Below are positions 22,185 through 26,900 of a stretch of DNA of 26,900 bases, piece after piece. The stretch spans positions 1-26,900 of the IMG/VR virus record IMGVR_UViG_3300025413_000887; one strand, written 5' to 3'. This stretch comes from a virus. A program made the position numbers and the translations under genes. Numbering within the stretch: position 1 is the first letter of the stretch; each line of letters opens with the position of its first letter. Below the pieces are notes generated by a model. The model was given only the letters and a program-made list of their open reading frames with translations, made no database searches and had not been told where the DNA came from.

Positions 22185-22814
22185 TTAATTCCCGCTGTTG
22201 CTAAGACTTTGAACCCTAACTGTATAATCAATTTGAATCATTCTATTCAATGATTTTTGTACTGGATGGAATATGACATGTGTTAATAACATTCCTGTGC
22301 CCGGTCCATTTGGACTATAACTTAATAAACCTAATTCATCAAATACATAAGTTCCATTAGAATTAGTAGCATTGTCAAATGCTGTTTGACCGTTGGGTTC
22401 GCCAAAATCTAATAGACAGCTTACTAAAATATCGCTATAAGCAGTACCAGTAATATGACGTACCTGCATGTAGTTATTTGTGGGATTTAAATCAGTAGTT
22501 TGCTGTGCGTCTACGGTTTTATAATAAGTTTGATTGTACAAACTAGCGCTGGTGCCAATTGTATTTGGAGTTAGATATGTAATAATTCCAGTATCATCAA
22601 CTCGTGTGCCGCCATTGCCAAACGCCATTTCATAGATAGTACCATATCCTTGATTACTCAAACTCTGCGCCATAGCAAGACTAAAATTTTCGTAATGGAT
22701 CGCATTCTTTTTATCAATGAACACTTCTTTAGTATTAGGGTCAAATATCTTAATATGCCCTTGTACTCGCATATTGCCCTGTTCATTGGGCTTTTGTTGT
22801 GGGTAGTTTGTCAT
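22185..22814 (-). CDS. Conserved virion structural protein of T4-like marine phages
   Basis: Two in-frame ATG codons exist, at 22832 and 22814. The minus-strand GATAAATA octamer at 22837-22844 predicts transcription starting near 22830, which would place the first ATG at or before the start, so 22814 is chosen (209 residues). The protein reads GHIKIFDPNTKEVFIDKKNA then IHYENFSLAMAQSL, and EMAFGNGGTRVDDTGIITYL. I remember this set of motifs from conserved unnamed virion genes of marine T4-like phages. It lies between the sedolisin and fibre genes, so it is probably a tail or baseplate component. No enzyme motif. Confidence 0.7.
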   Translation of the reverse strand: MTNYPQQKPNEQGNMRVQGHIKIFDPNTKEVFIDKKNAIHYENFSLAMAQSLSNQGYGTIYEMAFGNGGTRVDDTGIITYLTPNTIGTSASLYNQTYYKTVDAQQTTDLNPTNNYMQVRHITGTAYSDILVSCLLDFGEPNGQTAFDNATNSNGTYVFDELGLLSYSPNGPGTGMLLTHVIFHPVQKSLNRMIQIDYTVRVQSLSNSGN

Positions 22815-22836
22815 TGTTGAGCTCTGTTTCATATGA

Positions 22837-22844
22837 TATTTATC
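22837..22844 (-). promoter_or_regulatory. Late-promoter-like octamer GATAAATA (minus strand)
   Basis: Read on the minus strand, GATAAATA is identical to the octamer at 11178-11185 and one base from the T4 late core. It sits in the 24-42 base gap before the conserved virion gene, the largest gap in the virion block, at suitable distance from ATG 22814. Confidence 0.5.
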
Positions 22845-22855
22845 TATGTATTTTC

Positions 22856-24133
22856 TTAGTGTTTAAATCGTGTATTGGATCTCGGAAATGTCTGCCCTTG
22901 ATTAGGTCGAATACTAGACTGTCTTGGAAATGTCATACCTTGGTTTGATCGAAGACTTTGAATAAGACTCAGTAAAGAATACCCGTTTGGCGCTCCCATA
23001 CCTGTAACAGGATCCCAACCAACTCGTGATGCGTATCCTTGGGCTATGGCTGTGGCATTGGTACCTGTAGTGATATCGTAAAATGCAGTTGGATTGGCAT
23101 AAAACAGTTGATTGTATGCTACTGATCCCAATGCTTTACCAGTTAATGCCTTGATTCTAGCTATCATGCCTGCCATAACAGGAGTGGATGCGCTAGTACC
23201 ACCAACACCGCTTAGAGTTCCGCTAGTATAAAACGCATAGGCGTTGGCCATTGGACCAGAAATGTCTGGAATACCCCTCGCAGTCACAGATGTTAATGCT
23301 CCGGTAACGTGAGTCGAACTATTATATGTTTGATATTGTAGCCCACTTTGCCAGCTAGGAGCTGAAAATATTGAACTAAATCCGCCGCCACTACCAAAAG
23401 TACTACCAAAAGTAGAGTCGTCTTGTTCGGTTGTTTCTGTTAAACGAGTATTGGTTCCTGTGTTTATGGTAAGATGAGTCCCACCAACAGCAATCATATA
23501 GGGACTAGACGGCGGATAGTTGACTGCCAATACATTTCCCGAATCAGAACCAAGGTCTCCCGAACTGTTTACAAAAGCAATATTATTGGAATTAGCTGAT
23601 TGTAGCTGTGATGATAAAAAATCTCCACCAGATTCACTGAATGTCCAACTCATTGATATTACATCACACCCATCAGAAACAGCTCTAGCAATAGTACTTC
23701 GAACATTAGCCACTGTAGTAGAACTGGTGTTTATGTAAATGGTAATATTGGCCTGAGGGACTAATGTGGCAATACATGTGATATCTAATATATTTTCTCC
23801 GTCAGCATTGCTGTCACTAGTGCCAGTTGCGCCATTTAACAATACCTGCGTTATAGTTGGTGCTGATACTGATGCTGGAAGAATACCCCTTGTTTTATAA
23901 TCTGAAAATGTTGAATTAAGATCGCTTTGAAGGAAAGTTCCACCAAAACTAATAATTCCAACCTTAATACCTGCTCCAGAATGATACGGCATATTATATG
24001 CTGTAGCAATTTGAGGGGGTGTAAGATATACATAATTACCACTATAATAGTAGCCAGTATTTGTGTGTACTGATTCATCAATTGGCGTTACAGTTAAATC
24101 CGCAAGCTGGGCGACTATTTGTTCATCAGACAT
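22856..24133 (-). CDS. S53 sedolisin/kumamolisin-type serine peptidase in the tail block
   Basis: The 425-residue protein matches the sedolisin catalytic domain over almost its whole length. LTPPQIATAYNMPY (37-50) opens it. DGENILDITC places the catalytic Glu113 and Asp117 four apart, SSGDLGS holds Asp193 as the likely oxyanion Asp, GSGGGFSSIFSAPSWQ is the conserved turn, and GGTSASTP carries Ser314. Glu-to-Ser spacing of 201 agrees with kumamolisin (200). Asp353 (FYDITTG) and Asp374 (GWDPVTG) fit the calcium site. The propeptide domain of secreted sedolisins is absent; about 30 residues precede the fold. A short repeat NQGMTFPR / NQGQTFPR ends the protein. A virion-bound enzyme that trims host surface protein or processes fibres is plausible. 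Confidence 0.85.
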   Translation of the reverse strand: MSDEQIVAQLADLTVTPIDESVHTNTGYYYSGNYVYLTPPQIATAYNMPYHSGAGIKVGIISFGGTFLQSDLNSTFSDYKTRGILPASVSAPTITQVLLNGATGTSDSNADGENILDITCIATLVPQANITIYINTSSTTVANVRSTIARAVSDGCDVISMSWTFSESGGDFLSSQLQSANSNNIAFVNSSGDLGSDSGNVLAVNYPPSSPYMIAVGGTHLTINTGTNTRLTETTEQDDSTFGSTFGSGGGFSSIFSAPSWQSGLQYQTYNSSTHVTGALTSVTARGIPDISGPMANAYAFYTSGTLSGVGGTSASTPVMAGMIARIKALTGKALGSVAYNQLFYANPTAFYDITTGTNATAIAQGYASRVGWDPVTGMGAPNGYSLLSLIQSLRSNQGMTFPRQSSIRPNQGQTFPRSNTRFKH

Positions 24134-26900
24134 TATTGTTCTAATCCTAATAGTGTTAATGTTACATTAACTGCTGACGAACTTCCAGAGTTATTTGTAA
24201 CTGCCAGATAGACTGTACTATTTGTTATAGTATCATTATTAAATCCAACAACTCCTGGGGTAATTAATTGTGTTAACGATCCAGAAGTTGTAATAACATC
24301 TGCTATCACTCCAGATCCTGCTGTAGGATCAGTACTTTGATTTCTAGAACTGTCATTGGATAAACTAGTTGCGTCAGTATAGATTCTAACCCATGCTGGC
24401 TGATCAGTTACAACTTTTGACAACACATAAGATTTGTATCCTAATACGATAGTTGTAGCAGTAGTTCCTGCCGCTAAAACGCTGGTTGCTGTTGTAACTG
24501 TTACTCTAGTACCTGCTCCTGCTGATCCAGAATAACCTACTGGTCCAACACTACCAGCATAGCCTATTGGACCACTGACTGTGCTTGCTGATCCAGTATA
24601 ACCTGTTGCTCCAGCGCTGCCAGCGTAGCCTAAGCCACTTGATCCAGTATAACCTGTAGTCCCAATGCTTCCAGTGTATCCACCTGGGTCACCTTTGCTA
24701 CCTGTAAATCCAATAGAAGCATAAGCACCCTGAGATCCAGAATAACCACGTGGTCCTTGTACCGTACTTGCTGATCCAGTATATCCACCAGCATCGCCTT
24801 TACTTCCAGCAAACCCCTGTGTACCAAAACTACCAGTAAATCCTGTTATACCTTGACTACCAGCATAACCAACTGATCCCCAATAGCCAACGCTGCCAGC
24901 GTAACCTTGACTACCAGAATACCCCAATCCGCCAATTGATCCTGAATAGCCCTGTGGTCCAATACTTCCAGCATAGCCAGTACTGCCAGCATAGCCATTT
25001 TTGCCAACTACCCCGCTTAATATAAATTGCCAACTTGTAAATGTTCCAGATCCGTAGACTGAATAAACTTGGGTAGTTACTGTTGTTCCAGTAATACTGG
25101 TAATGATACTTGAAATATAATTAGCAGGATTAACTACTCCGCCTGGAGAGGACAATAATACTATAGATTGACTTGTGGTATACGCTGATAATGCAATGTT
25201 GGTAGCAGTAAAGCTGAATGTGGTTCCAGGAGAAACAAGAGCAATATTAGTTGCCGTACTTGTTGCTGTGGTAACAAGGAATCCTAATCCTATACTGCCA
25301 GTATATCCCACTGATCCAGAATATCCTTGGCTACCAGTAAAACCAGTAACGCCAAAGCTGCCAGTAAAACCGGTAATGCCTTGGCTACCTGTGTAGCCAA
25401 CACTTCCCCAATAACCAGCACTTCCCCAATAGCCAACGCTACCAGTGTAACCTTGACTACCAGTATATCCACCTGGATTACCTTGAGCACCAACACTACC
25501 AGTATACCCGATTTGGCTTGCCGCACCAATTGACCCAGAGAATCCTCTACTACCCGTAAATCCATTAGGACCCTGTGGGCCACTTACGTTACTAGCAGAG
25601 CCAGTATAACCAACACTACCAGTATACCCTAAGCTACCGCTGTATCCCAATGGACCGCTTACGCTACTAGCGGATCCAGTATAACCTTGCGGACCTTGCG
25701 GACCAAAACTGCCTGTAAAGCCAGTTGATCCTGAATAGCCTGTTGGGCCAATTACATTACTAGCAGATCCAGTATAACCTTGTGGGCCCACACTGCCAGT
25801 AAAACCAACTGATCCAGTATAGCCCAACGGTCCACTCACACTACTAGCAGACCCAGTAAAACCCTGTGGACCAATGCTACCTGTATAGCCCAAGCTACCA
25901 GCATATCCTTGACTACCAGCATATCCCTGTGGTCCTTGCGGGCCTACAGAACCAGTATATCCGCCAGCATCACCTTTACTTCCACTAAACCCTTGGAAAC
26001 CCTGTGGTCCAGATACAGTACTTGCTGATCCAGTATAGCCAATACTTCCGCTGTAGCCTAAACTACCTGTATAGCCCTGTGGTCCTTGAGCCCCAACCGA
26101 ACCAGTATAACCTCCTGGTGGTCCTTGTGGGCCAGTTGGTCCAGGTACTTCACTGACACTACCTGTAAATCCAGTTTTACCAATATTACCAACACTACCT
26201 GTGTATCCTCTAGGACCTTGCGGACCGCTTACATTACTGGCTGAACCAGTATAGCCGCCTGGAGGTCCTTGCGGGCCTGGAACAGAACTTGCTGATCCAG
26301 TAAAACCAATAGATCCAACACTGCCTGTATACCCTAAATTTCCAATACTACCACTGTAGCCAATACGACCAACACTACCAGTATATCCGGAGGCACCTAT
26401 ACTGCCTGTATAACCACCCGGAGTTCCTGGAGCACCAGCACTGCCTGTATAGCCGCCTGGGTCACCTTTACTACCCGTGTAGCCAATTCCCACATTAGAA
26501 ATGTTGATTACACCGTTCATGCTAGGCAAATTATTAGTTTGATATGCTAGAGTATCAGGAGCGTTCATTGGCACACTAAATGTTACTGTACCAACCGTTG
26601 CTCCATTATTTGTTACTCCAGTAGTGTATGGGGCACTATTATTGTCAGTATAATGGTCAACTATGTAAAAACCATGACTTGGGCTATTAACAGTAAAATA
26701 ATAAGTGAATCCACGGGCTAGATTAATAATGTTGGTATTAAGGCCATTGATTAAAAAACTGCCCAATCCACTATCTGTTATAGAAATATAAAGTCCTGCT
26801 AATTGCCCGGCACTACCAGTGTATCCTTTACTGCCAGTAAATCCAAAACTACCGTTATATCCAATAACTCCTGCGCTACCAGCATATCCTGTACTGCCAG
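24133..26900 (-). CDS. Collagen-like Gly-X-Y tail fibre protein (5' truncated at the window edge)
   Basis: The frame is open to the right edge, so the start is outside the window; the TTG at 26766 is internal. Reading from the N-terminal side, bases 26900-26809 are Gly-X-Y repeats. Bases about 26800-26490 encode a beta domain (GFTYYFTVNSPSHGFYIVDH, GVTNNGATVGTVTFSVP, NLPSMNGVINI) resembling phage cupredoxin-like modules. Bases about 26490-25292 are a long collagen region built on GYTGSxG units. A beta spacer spans about 25291-25010, a second collagen region about 25010-24530. A C-terminal beta domain ending NNSGSSSAVNVTLTLLG follows. Trimeric collagen stalks are a known way to extend phage fibres. 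The C-terminus overlaps the sedolisin start. Confidence 0.82.
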   Translation of the reverse strand, partial: GSTGYAGSAGVIGYNGSFGFTGSKGYTGSAGQLAGLYISITDSGLGSFLINGLNTNIINLARGFTYYFTVNSPSHGFYIVDHYTDNNSAPYTTGVTNNGATVGTVTFSVPMNAPDTLAYQTNNLPSMNGVINISNVGIGYTGSKGDPGGYTGSAGAPGTPGGYTGSIGASGYTGSVGRIGYSGSIGNLGYTGSVGSIGFTGSASSVPGPQGPPGGYTGSASNVSGPQGPRGYTGSVGNIGKTGFTGSVSEVPGPTGPQGPPGGYTGSVGAQGPQGYTGSLGYSGSIGYTGSASTVSGPQGFQGFSGSKGDAGGYTGSVGPQGPQGYAGSQGYAGSLGYTGSIGPQGFTGSASSVSGPLGYTGSVGFTGSVGPQGYTGSASNVIGPTGYSGSTGFTGSFGPQGPQGYTGSASSVSGPLGYSGSLGYTGSVGYTGSASNVSGPQGPNGFTGSRGFSGSIGAASQIGYTGSVGAQGNPGGYTGSQGYTGSVGYWGSAGYWGSVGYTGSQGITGFTGSFGVTGFTGSQGYSGSVGYTGSIGLGFLVTTATSTATNIALVSPGTTFSFTATNIALSAYTTSQSIVLLSSPGGVVNPANYISSIITSITGTTVTTQVYSVYGSGTFTSWQFILSGVVGKNGYAGSTGYAGSIGPQGYSGSIGGLGYSGSQGYAGSVGYWGSVGYAGSQGITGFTGSFGTQGFAGSKGDAGGYTGSASTVQGPRGYSGSQGAYASIGFTGSKGDPGGYTGSIGTTGYTGSSGLGYAGSAGATGYTGSASTVSGPIGYAGSVGPVGYSGSAGAGTRVTVTTATSVLAAGTTATTIVLGYKSYVLSKVVTDQPAWVRIYTDATSLSNDSSRNQSTDPTAGSGVIADVITTSGSLTQLITPGVVGFNNDTITNSTVYLAVTNNSGSSSAVNVTLTLLGLEQ
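24530..26490 (-). repeat. Degenerate Gly-X-Y coding repeats (collagen stalk)
   Basis: Both sides of the 25010-25291 spacer consist of 9- to 18-base repeats encoding Gly-Tyr-Thr-Gly-Ser-Val and variants (GPQGPQGYTGS, GSASSVSGP). About every third residue is Gly. The units vary in third-base choice, so they are not recent copies. Such DNA is prone to slippage and length change. Confidence 0.85.

Noticed and set aside
22815-22832. ATG 22832 as start of the virion gene
   Set aside because: It lies at or before the predicted late transcript start; ATG 22814 gives the natural protein beginning.
25175-25583. Small open frames on either strand inside the collagen region
   Set aside because: They are shadows caused by the low-complexity repeat composition.
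24530-26490. CRISPR array or non-coding tandem repeats
   Set aside because: The repeats are degenerate, in frame and encode Gly-X-Y triplets with no unique spacers.
26764-26766. TTG as start of the collagen-like gene
   Set aside because: Upstream codons in the same frame continue Gly-X-Y repeats to the window edge.
1-26900. tRNA genes, integrase or attachment sites
   Set aside because: No cloverleaf-like sequence, recombinase or duplicated end was seen by reading; gene gaps are almost all under 80 bases.

Overview
The window looks like part of a large tailed-phage genome, most likely a T4-like (myovirus-type) phage of an aquatic bacterium. Genes are packed end to end with 4-20 bp overlaps, and the DNA is A+T-rich. 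A FEN/RNase H-type nuclease, a phage-style thymidylate synthase and a long late block of tail-fibre genes are present. Several small genes resemble, from memory, conserved unnamed proteins of T4-like cyanophages and pelagiphages. The host cannot be named from this sequence. Two promoters with near-perfect bacterial sigma70 spacing and sequence, plus octamers like the T4 late-promoter core, fit a phage that uses host sigma70 early and a modified sigma late.

Region 1 (1-8761, + strand) is a tightly coupled operon that I read as a DNA-modification locus of the 7-deazaguanine type. It opens with a DpdA-like transglycosylase, cut off at the left edge and split by a +1 frameshift. It also has a QueD-family protein lacking the usual catalytic Cys and Asp-His, and a QueE radical-SAM enzyme. 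Interleaved are two phosphoribosyltransferases, a HAD phosphatase, a Gfo/Idh/MocA oxidoreductase, a zinc-type medium-chain dehydrogenase, a GT-B glycosyltransferase, a cupin, a HIT-family protein and several unknowns. No QueC or QueF lies in the window, so the simplest base product is a CDG-derived 7-deazaguanine. The extra redox and glycosyltransfer genes suggest further tailoring, but that is inference.

Region 2 (8761-11890, + strand) holds small conserved phage proteins around a 5' nuclease. Region 3 (11876-14376) is a self-contained module: a MoxR-type AAA+ ATPase and a protein combining a zinc-peptidase-like HExxH region with a VWA/MIDAS domain. Each has its own consensus sigma70 promoter, and a perfect-palindrome terminator separates them. 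Region 4 (14388-16461) has three small phage proteins and ThyA.

Region 5 (16478-26900, - strand) converges on region 4 with only 16 bp between. It is a late virion block. Read in its own direction, it contains a long collagen-like Gly-X-Y fibre running off the right edge, an S53 sedolisin-type serine peptidase, a conserved virion protein, and four tandem fibre genes. The four share one modular N-terminal scaffold but end in different tips (two tail-collar, one DLAERY-type, one unrecognised). The most notable items are the split dpdA in an enriched 7-deazaguanine cluster, the degenerate QueD homologue, the sedolisin among tail genes, and the modular fibre paralogues.
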